DNA of 42,840 nucleotides from a virus (IMGVR_UViG_3300032083_000404:1-42840); one strand, 5' to 3'. Counted from the stretch's first letter, positions 32,663-40,343 are shown. Notes: generated from the letters alone by a model not told the origin. Numbers and translations are program-made.

Positions 32663-32728
32663 TTGCACATTTGTGCAATTAGTGTATTATATCTATGTGA
32701 GATTAATAACAACAAAGGAGGTAGTGTA
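32663..32728 (+). promoter_or_regulatory. Promoter cassette copy 3 with perfect dyad
   Basis: TTGCAC (32663-32668), a 16-nt spacer and TATTAT (32685-32690). The dyad TTGCACA-TT-TGTGCAA at 32663-32678 is perfect here, supporting it as the true operator form. The leader GTGAGATTAATAA and a strong AAAGGAGGT (32714-32722) precede the ATG at 32729. There is no upstream terminator, unlike copies 1 and 2. Confidence 0.88.
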
Positions 32729-32908
32729 ATGGAGTTTGTAATAAGAGCGTATGGTAATGGTTGGTTCAACTTTGAAGAGTTACCACAAGAAGGTAACTAC
32801 ATTCAGATTCACAATATGAATTGTGGTACTGACAGAAAGGCAGTCAACAGAGCCAGAAAAATAATCGGTGATAAAAAAGCCAAGATTATAGTAAAGGAGG
32901 TAGCGTAA
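32729..32908 (+). CDS. Small protein, first gene behind promoter copy 3
   Basis: A 59-residue protein beginning MEFVIRAYGNGWFNFEELP with a basic C-terminal half (D-R-K-A-V-N-R-A-R-K-I-I). ATG 32729 is fixed by the AAAGGAGGT site; an upstream in-frame start at 32582 lies inside the oxygenase gene and promoter. No family is recognised. A second AAAGGAGGT near its end serves the next gene, which overlaps by TAATG. Confidence 0.8.
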   Translation: MEFVIRAYGNGWFNFEELPQEGNYIQIHNMNCGTDRKAVNRARKIIGDKKAKIIVKEVA

Positions 32909-33270
32909 TGGCATTTAACAGAGCATATTTAACAACTAGCAAATTTGGTAGTAAGGGTTTACTTAAAGGTAAAGAAGAGATCACTTTAGAGGTTGAGATT
33001 CCTGATGGCTACTTGACGCTTGAAGCAGATGCGGAAGCTCCGCTTTATAGGTTTGTGTGGAGAGACGCTTTTGGTTATCACTTAGAACCTGTTGACCAAC
33101 CAGAAGGCATGATTGGCCCAATGGCCAACGGAGTCTACGCTCAGATCGATAGCATGGTCAGAGAGAAACTTGCTAAAGAAAAAGGCATTGCAGAGTACGC
33201 GGTTCCAGAACTTATGAGAGTTCACGATAGGTTCGAGACTCAAGAAATGTACGATATGTTAAGCAGATAA
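32908..33270 (+). CDS. Protein of unknown function, second gene behind promoter copy 3
   Basis: A 120-residue protein (MAFNRAYLTTSKFGSKGLL at the start, a central P-L-Y-R-F-V-W-R-D-A-F-G-Y and an acidic end). It has an AAAGGAGGT ribosome-binding site and overlaps the previous stop. No motif identifies a function. Its promoter places it with the accessory genes controlled by the shared operator. Confidence 0.8.
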   Translation: MAFNRAYLTTSKFGSKGLLKGKEEITLEVEIPDGYLTLEADAEAPLYRFVWRDAFGYHLEPVDQPEGMIGPMANGVYAQIDSMVREKLAKEKGIAEYAVPELMRVHDRFETQEMYDMLSR

Positions 33271-33282
33271 TTAGGAGAAAAA

Positions 33283-33534
33283 ATGATTAAAAATATAACT
33301 TATAAAATCCAAGAGTATCAATTTAATTTGCAAGGTGAACACAGTTTGTTCGATTTAACCATCGAAAAAATTGAATATGATGACCACGATGATGAAAATT
33401 GGTTTATGAGATTCAACTCTTTGGCCGAAGCGTATGCACAAATAGCTGCATTTGCTTCTAAATATCACTTGGGATTAGAGGTCAAAGTTATACAAGCCGA
33501 GCCAATATATCACTACGATAGAGAGGCTTCTTAA
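33283..33534 (+). CDS. Small acidic protein, third gene behind promoter copy 3
   Basis: An 83-residue protein with a TTAGGAG ribosome-binding site. It contains an acidic centre (Y-D-D-H-D-D-E-N-W-F) and a predicted helix (S-L-A-E-A-Y-A-Q-I-A-A-F). No family is recognised. It converges with the exonuclease gene, whose stop is 1 nt away; no terminator is evident between them. Confidence 0.75.
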   Translation: MIKNITYKIQEYQFNLQGEHSLFDLTIEKIEYDDHDDENWFMRFNSLAEAYAQIAAFASKYHLGLEVKVIQAEPIYHYDREAS

Positions 33535-33535
33535 C

Positions 33536-34312
33536 CTAATACAAATCACCCAGTTCTATAGTCTGTACACCATCTAGGTTGTATGGACTATAGTTGTCAC
33601 TTTCTTTTGCGTTCAGTATTGCAGCCAAGGCCTGTTCATTTTTTGATCTAGCATACAACATAGATTCATCTGACATTTCATATATTACATAAGGATAAGG
33701 ATGTGCTTTTTCTTGCGCTAAGAATGAGAAACCTTCTGCTGGTAGACCAACAATACGACAGGCATCGACATAAAGTGCAGCTTGCATGTGATAGTTGAAA
33801 GCGTTTATGGCTTGCCTAAATCCTCTTGGTGAAGCATCTCTACAGGTTTTTAAATCCCATACCCTCTTGCCGTCATACCAATCCAAGCGCGACTTGAATG
33901 GTTGGCCATGGTATTCAAAACAAACTGTCAGCTCTGTCCTATCGTTCTCGCCATTAGGTATCAGATGCTTTACGGTTTCTCTGCGCTCCATACAGGTGTT
34001 GTATAAGTCCTGTGTAATTGGAGTTCTGTTGCCAACGGTAGCCAAGAAGTCTTCATACTCTGCTTTGCCTACTTTGGTTCTTCTGTCTATCGATGGTTGA
34101 ATAACAAAGTCTTTATCAAAGTTGTGAAACTCCAAGAAGACGTTGTGTTGTACGCTACCTTCTAAAAGAGCTGGTGACTCTACAAAACCTTTTCTGTTCT
34201 TCCAAGTGTACAAACACTTAGCTGCATCTTTTAGATCAGATGCCCTATATGCTGGTATCTCATTGTATTCTTCAAACGGCATATCTTCGTATACCCCTAC
34301 TTTAAACTCCAT
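33536..34312 (-). CDS. PD-(D/E)XK exonuclease, RecE/lambda-exo-like
   Basis: A 258-residue nuclease (258 codons from ATG 34312). Visible active-site elements are H56 (EGSVQHNVFLE), E128, D144 (KSRLDWYD), D153-x-K155 (VWDLKT) and Q177-x3-Y181 (YHMQAALYVDA). This is the PD-(D/E)XK set of phage 5'-3' double-strand exonucleases, which make single-stranded ends for annealing. Its operon also encodes an SSB-like protein, so it fits a phage recombination module. No annealing protein (Beta/RecT) is recognised nearby. It overlaps the oxygenase gene by 11 nt. Confidence 0.9.
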   Translation of the reverse strand: MEFKVGVYEDMPFEEYNEIPAYRASDLKDAAKCLYTWKNRKGFVESPALLEGSVQHNVFLEFHNFDKDFVIQPSIDRRTKVGKAEYEDFLATVGNRTPITQDLYNTCMERRETVKHLIPNGENDRTELTVCFEYHGQPFKSRLDWYDGKRVWDLKTCRDASPRGFRQAINAFNYHMQAALYVDACRIVGLPAEGFSFLAQEKAHPYPYVIYEMSDESMLYARSKNEQALAAILNAKESDNYSPYNLDGVQTIELGDLY

Positions 34313-35021
34313 CGTGTACCTCTTTCATTTGTTTTTCTGTTACGTCAAAGCAATTCATATTGCCAGCTACTGTTCGTCTCTCACCTTTGCCGAAGAAAGG
34401 GTAAACCACATGCTGCATCCAAGATGGAAACAACAGCAACTTACCCTCCTCTGGTTTCACATATCGAGACTGTGAAGGTCTTAATCTTTCTGGGTCCGCA
34501 GTCTGATTAAGACCATACGTGAAATTGATGAACCCATCTATAGCTCCAGATGAGTTGTATAAATTGTAATCTTCTATGTCTTTACCGTCCGCAGTCTTGC
34601 CTATCTGCTTGGGCACTTTGGTCCATGTGGTAAAACTTATGCCCATGGGTGTTGCTGTGAGGTGGTCATGTATTGGATTGTAGTCACCTTCATAAGAGTG
34701 AACCGACCAAAGTTTATCTGTGACCACTTGCTTGGGCCTTATCATTGTGCCCGTCTGTTCTACAAAATGTCTGAGATAAGCTACACCTAAGTTTTCAACC
34801 ATGGTTCTAAATTCATGCAGCTCTTCTGTTTCATAGTTCATGGACAGCTGTTCACCTTGGTGTATCTGTCCTACCAGATCACCACTCAAAGACTTCCTGA
34901 ATGGGTCTTTTAGTTTGGCATCTAGGTAGTCGTTTAATGTTTGTATCACCTCTTGTGACATTTTGTGCTCCATCATAATGGCAGCTGGCAAATTGTATAT
35001 GTCGTACTCTAAACTACTCAA
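34302..35021 (-). CDS. 2OG-Fe(II) oxygenase B (TIGR02466-like)
   Basis: A 239-residue protein with a dioxygenase fold. Iron ligands are probably in Y-N-P-I-H-D-H-L (H118, H120) and H204 (WMQHVVYPFF), with R215/R216 binding 2-oxoglutarate (G-E-R-R-T-V-A-G-N). L-L-L-F-P-S-W-M-Q-H-V-V-Y-P is typical of the TIGR02466 / 2OG-FeII_Oxy_5 group. The N-terminal part is helical. It is embedded in the minus-strand recombination operon between the DUF3310 protein and the exonuclease (overlaps of 8 and 11 nt), so it is expressed during DNA replication. The substrate is unknown. Confidence 0.85.
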   Translation of the reverse strand: MSSLEYDIYNLPAAIMMEHKMSQEVIQTLNDYLDAKLKDPFRKSLSGDLVGQIHQGEQLSMNYETEELHEFRTMVENLGVAYLRHFVEQTGTMIRPKQVVTDKLWSVHSYEGDYNPIHDHLTATPMGISFTTWTKVPKQIGKTADGKDIEDYNLYNSSGAIDGFINFTYGLNQTADPERLRPSQSRYVKPEEGKLLLFPSWMQHVVYPFFGKGERRTVAGNMNCFDVTEKQMKEVHDGV

Positions 35022-35289
35022 TGAACTTCCTCGCTTCTTTCATCAGTTCTGCTTTGAACTGTGCATCTAATCTTTCTATTTCTTCTATTAACTTACTAAC
35101 GTACCATTGGTTCTTTTGTAGGTCCTCTATTTCTTTGTCTTTATATTTGAAACGGTGTAAGTATTTAATTGCCGTACCTTCTAGGTAGTATCTAAAATTG
35201 TCACCCAACTGTTGTTGTATGTAATCAATGCACTCTATATCACCTTGGTAATGTGGTGGTTGATTAACCATGTCTATTTTAGTTTTCAT
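35014..35289 (-). CDS. DUF3310 protein (T7 gp1.7 nucleotide kinase-like)
   Basis: A 91-residue protein with the family signature V-N-Q-P-P-H-Y-Q-G-D-I-E-C-I-D-Y-I near the N-terminus, followed by F-R-Y-Y-L-E-G-T-A-I-K-Y-L-H-R-F-K-Y-K-D. DUF3310 (PF11753) includes T7 gp1.7, which phosphorylates dTMP and dGMP. The family often occurs in phage replication modules. The function here, dNMP phosphorylation, is by family resemblance. It is the second gene of the operon that starts at 36073, behind a 76-nt gap containing an inverted repeat. Confidence 0.85.
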   Translation of the reverse strand: MKTKIDMVNQPPHYQGDIECIDYIQQQLGDNFRYYLEGTAIKYLHRFKYKDKEIEDLQKNQWYVSKLIEEIERLDAQFKAELMKEARKFIE

Positions 35290-35301
35290 GTTGTGAAAGG
35301 T

Positions 35302-35355
35302 GTGGGCAGCACCTGTTTGAATGTGAGATCAAAAAGGATAGTAGGGACTGCCCAC
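35302..35355 (-). other. Inverted repeat in the leader of the DUF3310 gene
   Basis: GTGGGCAG (35302-35309) and CTGCCCAC (35348-35355) are perfect 8-bp arms separated by 38 nt. On the minus strand the structure would form in the RNA just upstream of the ATG at 35289. It does not match a riboswitch I know and has no T-tract. It may regulate translation of the distal operon genes or act as a processing site. Confidence 0.45.
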
Positions 35356-35365
35356 GGAAAACTAT

Positions 35366-36073
35366 TTAGAATGGTAGCTTATCATCGTCATCATTACTAG
35401 ACGCTAAGTCTGCTAATGATTCTGTTGGTTCTTCTGCTGGTGTATTCTCACCTTTTTCTACAGCTGCTCTGTATTCGTAACTATCTTCTACTTTCTTCTG
35501 TAGATAAGCTGGTATTTCATCGAAAACATCACACATGGCTTTGGTGTCAGCATTACTGTTGCCGTTGAACTCATCACAGTAAACACTCATATCAAATGCG
35601 ACCTGTGGATTTACAGTGGCTACCTTTTCCATACCGCTGCGTGGTTCAGATAGTCTAACAATCTTAGGATTGCCACCAGCAAATTCTGCTGTCTGTTGTG
35701 TAAGGCCAACTTCTATTTTAACTGTGCATCCTAAGAAATCAGTCAGCTCTAATTTATCCAGCTCTTCTTGTGTGAAGCTCTTACCTCTCCAAGACTCTAG
35801 GTCTTTTCTTAGGTTTGCAGATTCAAACAAAGAAGCTGTGTATTCTTTACCTACACCGAATGGTCTACCGTCTGCCATTTTGACTTCATTGGTGTCTGGG
35901 TCTATAGATTCTGTGATCTCGAAATCGAGTCGGACCTGTAATCTTTTATTGGTTTCACCTTTGTAAGTGTTATCTTGTGTACCGAGATCAACCATTCTGA
36001 AACAGGTAGCATGGTAGATACCTTTTTCTAATTTTTCAAAATCATTGTCACCTTGTTTTAATGTTAAGCTCAT
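35366..36073 (-). CDS. SSB-like single-stranded DNA-binding protein candidate
   Basis: A 235-residue protein. The N-terminal ~150 residues contain K-G-I-Y-H-A-T-C-F-R-M-V-D-L-G, L-R-K-D-L-E-S-W-R-G-K-S-F-T and D-F-L-G-C-T-V-K-I-E-V, consistent with an OB-like beta domain I recall from phage replication modules. The C-terminus is an acidic tail ending D-D-D-D-K-L-P-F, like the D-D-D-I-P-F tip by which bacterial SSBs recruit partners. It is the first gene of the minus-strand recombination operon and is divergent from the primase. TAGGAGACA precedes its ATG. Confidence 0.75.
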   Translation of the reverse strand: MSLTLKQGDNDFEKLEKGIYHATCFRMVDLGTQDNTYKGETNKRLQVRLDFEITESIDPDTNEVKMADGRPFGVGKEYTASLFESANLRKDLESWRGKSFTQEELDKLELTDFLGCTVKIEVGLTQQTAEFAGGNPKIVRLSEPRSGMEKVATVNPQVAFDMSVYCDEFNGNSNADTKAMCDVFDEIPAYLQKKVEDSYEYRAAVEKGENTPAEEPTESLADLASSNDDDDKLPF

Positions 36074-36166
36074 ATTTGTCTCCTATATTGTTTGCTTATT
36101 TGAATTAATTTATGTAGTATCTTACACAATAATACAAATTAAGCAAATGTAAAAAAAGGATGATTG
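36074..36166. promoter_or_regulatory. Divergent control region between SSB-like and primase genes
   Basis: A 93-nt AT-rich gap holding ribosome-binding sites for both divergent genes and an inverted repeat, TTTGCTTA (36091-36098) with TAAGCAAA (36140-36147), symmetric about the centre. Both operons must start here. Promoter hexamers are ambiguous; TTGAAT (from 36100) is a possible plus-strand -35. Confidence 0.6.
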
Positions 36167-38338
36167 ATGTCACTGAAACTAAACCGACCTAAAAAAAAGA
36201 ATTTCGACCAACCCCTCTCAATAAATTATCAACACGAATTCAGCAACTTTTTAGCTGAACACGGGTTGGAACCAGAACCCAGCAAAGGCTTACTCATCGA
36301 TGGCTCAATAGGTCGGGCGTACATCAATGTCGGTGGTAAGCGTAAGCTCACAGGGTGGTATCAGCTGTGGTTAGATCAATCTGTCCCTTACGGCAGATTG
36401 GGTGACTATCGAACCTCGGCTGATGTCCCTACCCATCATTGGAAACCAGAGAATAAGAAGAAGCAGACCATAACAAAAGAAGAGAGAGCTGAGATCGAAG
36501 CGCTCAGAAAAGAAGCTGAGATAAAACAAACCAAAAAACATCTGGAGACAGCTAAGAAGGCCAAAGATTTATGGGACAAGGCCACACCGTGTGAGAAACA
36601 TCCTTACTTAGAAAGAAAGAAAGTCTTACCTTATGGATTGAGGGTCAATCAACACGGCCAGTTGGTCATACCTTTATATGACAAAAGCATGGCGATTGTC
36701 GGACTGCAATACATAGATGAAGATGGCAAAAAACTGTTTCTTACTGGTTCTAAAAAAAGCGGTAGCTTTTTTATCTTGGGACAAGAGATACTCAAAACCA
36801 GCACCATAATTAATTATGCCGAAGGCTATGCAACCGCAGCAAGTATTTACGCTGACTTCTCACAGCCAGTCATCGTGTCATTTGATGCTTACAATCTTAC
36901 GCCTGTCGCAGAGACAATGTTCGAGTTTTTCCATGATCGCAAGCACGTATTCATAGCTGACAATGATGATAGTAAAACGGGTGAGAAGGAAGCGACTAAG
37001 GCCTGTCAGTACATAACCAAGAATAAAGGTAGGGCCGAGGTGCTCATGCCACAGACTCAGGGTGACTACAATGACCATAAGAACGACACAGAAGCTCTAC
37101 AAGGCGAGTTCTTGCCCGCATTGGACAAGTTAGACCTACCCGTTGAATATGAGTTCCAGCGCAACGCCAGTGGACGCTTCTTGAATACTAAGGACAACAT
37201 CAGTGGCGTACTCCAGACACACGGCGTAGACGTGAATTACAACGTGATTAAGAAACGAATGGAGATAGAGATACCTAACATGCAGTTCATCGCTGACATG
37301 AAGGAAGAGGCCAGTTTAATCGAGATCGAAGATCGGTGTATCAATATGGGCATACCGCATACTAAGGTCAGAGATTACTTGAAGATATTGGCCAAGGAAT
37401 ACAACCCAGTTAAGGAATGGATAGACAGCATCCCTTGGGACGGCGAGAGCCGTATGCAAAGGTTCTTGGATAGCATCGTTACACACGACAGTGCTAACCT
37501 AAAAGAGATGCTGATGAAGAAGTGGCTCATCAGTTGTGTGGCCGCTGCTTACGAAGTAAGAGGTGTCTCGACAGAGGGCATACTGGTCTTGCAAGGCGCA
37601 CAAGGATTAGGTAAGACGCTGTGGTTTAAGCGACTTTGCGATTATGAAAAGGGTTGGCTACTAGAAGGCGCTACGTTGAATCCAAGTGATAAGGACAGCG
37701 TGAAGCGAGCTGTTAGCCACTGGATAGTGGAGTTGGGCGAGATTGAGAGCACTTTTAAGAAGTCAGACATAGATCAGCTGAAAGCTTTTGTCACGGCGAA
37801 GACGGACGAGTTAAGACTGCCGTATGACCGAGCCTTCACCACTTACCAAAGGCGCACGGCTTTCTACGCCAGTGTCAACGCTAGAGAGTTCTTGACGGAC
37901 ACGTCTGGCAACCGAAGGTTTTGGGTACTCGCTGTGAAAGATATAGACGTGAACCACAATGTGAATATGCAACAACTGTGGGCCGAAGTTAAAGAGACGA
38001 TGTATGTACAGGGCCAGATGAATTGGTATCTATCACCAGATGAGCGTGAATTACTAAACGAATCGAATGAAATGTACCGCACACAATCCAGTGTAGAGGA
38101 CCTACTGCTGGAGCATGTAGACTTCGATAGCGAGTTCACCAAACCAGTACAGATGACTAAGCTACTGAGAGACATGGGCATAAAAGCACCGAGGATGCCA
38201 GACTTTAAAGAAGCCGCTAGGGTCTTACATGAACGCGGTGTGGAGAAGCGAAGGACCAATGGCAAGAACGTCTATGATATTAACTACACCGCTGTCGAAG
38301 AGTCAGGCGGTTTTAACGCGCGATTTGGGGATGATTAA
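36167..38338 (+). CDS. Primase-helicase: Toprim-like + VirE/P-loop ATPase
   Basis: A 723-residue replication protein (ATG 36167; TTG 36164 also in frame). A Toprim-like part (about residues 170-300) contains Y-A-E-G-Y-A-T-A (E219) and I-A-D-N-D-D (D265, D267). A C-terminal helicase domain of the virulence-associated E type (about 400-620) has W-D-G-E-S-R-M, P-loop GAQGLGKT (477-484), I-V-E-L-G-E-I-E-S and N-R-R-F-W-V-L-A-V. Together these give primer synthesis and fork unwinding. It is the first gene of a plus-strand operon leading to the glycosyltransferase. No replicative DNA polymerase is found in the window. The 3' half looks more GC-rich than the 5' half by eye. Confidence 0.9.
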   Translation: MSLKLNRPKKKNFDQPLSINYQHEFSNFLAEHGLEPEPSKGLLIDGSIGRAYINVGGKRKLTGWYQLWLDQSVPYGRLGDYRTSADVPTHHWKPENKKKQTITKEERAEIEALRKEAEIKQTKKHLETAKKAKDLWDKATPCEKHPYLERKKVLPYGLRVNQHGQLVIPLYDKSMAIVGLQYIDEDGKKLFLTGSKKSGSFFILGQEILKTSTIINYAEGYATAASIYADFSQPVIVSFDAYNLTPVAETMFEFFHDRKHVFIADNDDSKTGEKEATKACQYITKNKGRAEVLMPQTQGDYNDHKNDTEALQGEFLPALDKLDLPVEYEFQRNASGRFLNTKDNISGVLQTHGVDVNYNVIKKRMEIEIPNMQFIADMKEEASLIEIEDRCINMGIPHTKVRDYLKILAKEYNPVKEWIDSIPWDGESRMQRFLDSIVTHDSANLKEMLMKKWLISCVAAAYEVRGVSTEGILVLQGAQGLGKTLWFKRLCDYEKGWLLEGATLNPSDKDSVKRAVSHWIVELGEIESTFKKSDIDQLKAFVTAKTDELRLPYDRAFTTYQRRTAFYASVNAREFLTDTSGNRRFWVLAVKDIDVNHNVNMQQLWAEVKETMYVQGQMNWYLSPDERELLNESNEMYRTQSSVEDLLLEHVDFDSEFTKPVQMTKLLRDMGIKAPRMPDFKEAARVLHERGVEKRRTNGKNVYDINYTAVEESGGFNARFGDD

Positions 38339-38586
38339 TGAGTAAAGACAAACAAAAAGAGTTTTTTGCAAAGTGTGAAGATGAGTGGAACGGTATGCCA
38401 GAATTTGTACAAGAAGATTTAAGGCCTTGGCATCAGGTTAATGTCCGATTTAGAAACCAAGAAGACTTTGATAAATTTAAAGTATTGATGGAGCAAGAAA
38501 TTACGCCAAAACAAAAAACCTTATGGTTTCCACACGCACCCTTTCGTAGAGCTGCTAAATACAAATATATTGATGACGAATCCTAG
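38338..38586 (+). CDS. Small protein coupled to the glycosyltransferase
   Basis: An 82-residue protein whose ATG overlaps the primase stop (TAATG). It contains V-N-V-R-F-R-N-Q-E-D-F-D-K-F and T-P-K-Q-K-T-L-W-F-P. I recall this segment as the C-terminal part of larger ParB-like proteins in phages with glycosyltransferase or DNA-modification clusters; here it stands alone. It overlaps the glycosyltransferase by 14 nt, which suggests linked function. Its role is unknown. Confidence 0.75.
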   Translation: MSKDKQKEFFAKCEDEWNGMPEFVQEDLRPWHQVNVRFRNQEDFDKFKVLMEQEITPKQKTLWFPHAPFRRAAKYKYIDDES

Positions 38587-39439
38587 TTACCCCATATATA
38601 TAGTTTCCAAAGGACGATGGGAAACAAGACACACAAGCAAGGCTTTAGAGTTGATGTCTGTTCCTTACTATATTGTTGTTGAAGAACAGGAATACGATAA
38701 TTATGCTTCTGTTATAGATTCAAAAAAAGTGTTGGTGTTACCCAACCATTATCTAAATGAATATGACACTTGCGATGATCTTGGTGACAGTAAGGGTAAG
38801 GGACCGGGAGCTGCTAGAAACTTTTGTTGGGACCATTCTATAAATTTAGGAGCTATAAGACATTGGGTAATGGATGACAACATTGCTTCTTTTAATAGAT
38901 TGAATCGTAATTTGATGTGTAAAGTTACCAGTGGCACTATATTAAAAGCAGCCGAAGACTTTGTGGACCGATACGAAAATGTCTATCTGGCTGGCTTAAA
39001 CTACGATTTTTTTGCGAAAGCCAAAGAACCTCTGCCACCTTTTGTAAGAAACACGCGCATTTATTCAATACTGTTAATACAAAACAATATACCTTACCGT
39101 TGGAGGGGTAGATACAACGAAGACACGGACCTGTCATTGAGGGTTTTGAAAGATGGCCATTGCACGGTTCAGTTCAATGCTTTTCTGCAAGAGAAGAACA
39201 CAACACAGAAGGTGAAGGGTGGCAACACCGAAGAGTTCTACGCCAAAGAAGGCACTTTGCCTAAGTCAGAAATGATACAGGCATTGCACCCTGATGTGGC
39301 GAAAGTTGTGTGGCGTTTCAATAGATGGCATCACTACGTGAACTACAGGCCTTTTAAAAATAACCGATTTATAAAAAAAGAAGGATTAGATATTCCTGTA
39401 GGGCACAATAATTATGGCATGAGGTTGGTGGAAGCATGA
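38573..39439 (+). CDS. Glycosyltransferase of TET-associated (TAGT-like) type
   Basis: A 288-residue GT-A-like protein (ATG 38573). It opens Y-P-I-Y-I-V-S-K-G-R-W-E and has P-G-A-A-R-N-F-C-W-D-H-S, the metal/sugar-nucleotide-binding W-V-M-D-D-N (D101, D102), R-N-T-R-I-Y-S, and R-G-R-Y-N-E-D-T-D-L-S (N182-D186, candidate catalytic acids). This matches the TET-associated glycosyltransferase family (TAGT, PF20691), described computationally as acting on hydroxylated bases in phage DNA. The window has no recognisable TET/JBP or cytosine methyltransferase, but three 2OG oxygenases. The DNA-glycosylation role is therefore plausible, not shown. Confidence 0.82.
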   Translation: MTNPSYPIYIVSKGRWETRHTSKALELMSVPYYIVVEEQEYDNYASVIDSKKVLVLPNHYLNEYDTCDDLGDSKGKGPGAARNFCWDHSINLGAIRHWVMDDNIASFNRLNRNLMCKVTSGTILKAAEDFVDRYENVYLAGLNYDFFAKAKEPLPPFVRNTRIYSILLIQNNIPYRWRGRYNEDTDLSLRVLKDGHCTVQFNAFLQEKNTTQKVKGGNTEEFYAKEGTLPKSEMIQALHPDVAKVVWRFNRWHHYVNYRPFKNNRFIKKEGLDIPVGHNNYGMRLVEA

Positions 39440-39591
39440 ATATAATTAAAGAATGGCTGTCTGTGTGGTTGTTCATAACAATGGTGGGCGTAGGCTTAGT
39501 CACAGTCGCGGTCCTTATGCCATTACTCGCGGTGCACAAAATGATAGTTGCACTACAAGATTGGTGGTTACTAAAAGATAAAAGGAGATGA
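39436..39591 (+). CDS. 51-residue single-span membrane protein
   Basis: The ATG at 39436 overlaps the glycosyltransferase stop (ATGA). The product has an amphipathic N-terminus (MNIIKEWLSVW), a hydrophobic span (about residues 11-33, rich in Val, Leu, Met), and a charged C-terminus (W-W-L-L-K-D-K-R-R), suggesting the tail is cytoplasmic. The stop is 1 nt before the next ATG. It could be a holin-like or inhibitory membrane protein, but only the topology is visible. Confidence 0.68.
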   Translation: MNIIKEWLSVWLFITMVGVGLVTVAVLMPLLAVHKMIVALQDWWLLKDKRR

Positions 39592-39592
39592 T

Positions 39593-39874
39593 ATGAGGTG
39601 TTGGCATTGCAGTGAGGAATTGATATGGGGTGGAGATCACGACAGTGAGGATGACGGTTACGTCATGTACACCAACTTACATTGTCCGGGGTGTGAGTCA
39701 GAGGTCATGGTGTCGTTGCCTGATAATCAGAACAAAGACTACATGCACGTTCTTACTGTAGAGGCTGGTGAAGTCGTCAGACGAGAGGGTGATTTAGCAT
39801 TAGCGAAGCTGAAACAGGTCTTGAATGACCATGGAATCAGAGCCAGCCTGAGTGTAAGAATAAGGCGGAAGTAG
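39593..39874 (+). CDS. Zinc-ribbon protein
   Basis: A 93-residue protein with two Cys pairs, C-W-H-C at residues 3-6 and C-P-G-C near 31-34, flanking an acidic D-H-D-S-E-D-D-G-Y segment. This is the layout of a zinc ribbon. Similar short phage proteins are known to me without assigned function. An AAAGGAG ribosome-binding site precedes the ATG. The C-terminal third is helical and charged. It ends at the border of a repeat-rich noncoding region. Confidence 0.8.
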   Translation: MRCWHCSEELIWGGDHDSEDDGYVMYTNLHCPGCESEVMVSLPDNQNKDYMHVLTVEAGEVVRREGDLALAKLKQVLNDHGIRASLSVRIRRK

Positions 39875-40169
39875 GGTAGCCTACCCTGTGTGGCGAGGTG
39901 TTGAGAGAGAGCGTGTGTGTAGTAATATGGAGCAATGTATGTATATGAGTAGAGTAGGGTGGGGTGAGTACACTGAACAGGGTATAGTAAAAAAATGCTA
40001 CCCTGTCGAACTTTCCTTTATTTATAGGGCTATTACTACTATTAGTGTATTAGTGTATCTATATTATATATATAACTATTAATCATGGTTACAGTACAAA
40101 TAGGAGAGAACACCACAAGAAAGTGTTTGAGTGCTATACACTGCCCCCTTACACTGTTTAGAGATAACG
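39873..40169. other. Noncoding repeat-rich region, candidate replication origin
   Basis: About 295 nt without a convincing gene. The motif TACCCTGT or its complement occurs at 39882, 39977 and 39999, with related GGGTAG/GTAGGG copies at 39873 and around 39953. AGGGTAG-C-CTACCCT (39873-39887) is a perfect dyad; ACAGGGTA (39977-39984) and TACCCTGT (39999-40006) form another. A strongly AT-rich tract follows (40010-40085, with TATATTATATATATA), like a DNA-unwinding element. Iteron-like sites next to an AT tract suggest an origin or a control region. Confidence 0.5.
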
Positions 40170-40343
40170 ATGAGTAAATTAGAATCGATTACAATAAACA
40201 CCAGCGATGAAAGATTTGAGGTTAGAACTGTATTTTTATCGGTTAAGAACTACTCAGGTGTGATAAGAAAGTTGAAGGGACAAAACGTAATAGCCATAAT
40301 AAAATTAGATGACGGTAAATTTATGGCGTTCATAGAGGAATAA
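40170..40343 (+). CDS. Small protein upstream of terS
   Basis: A 57-residue protein from ATG 40170; an in-frame upstream ATG at 40131 would run into the repeat region and is less likely. It contains R-F-E-V-R-T-V-F-L-S-V-K and I-A-I-I-K-L-D-D-G-K-F-M-A-F, a beta-rich pattern. It ends 1 nt before terS. No family is recognised. Confidence 0.68.
   Translation: MSKLESITINTSDERFEVRTVFLSVKNYSGVIRKLKGQNVIAIIKLDDGKFMAFIEE

Noticed and set aside
39888-40082. A 64-codon plus-strand frame in the repeat region
   Set aside because: Overlaps dyads and an AT-rich tract, has odd composition and no ribosome-binding site; better explained as noncoding.
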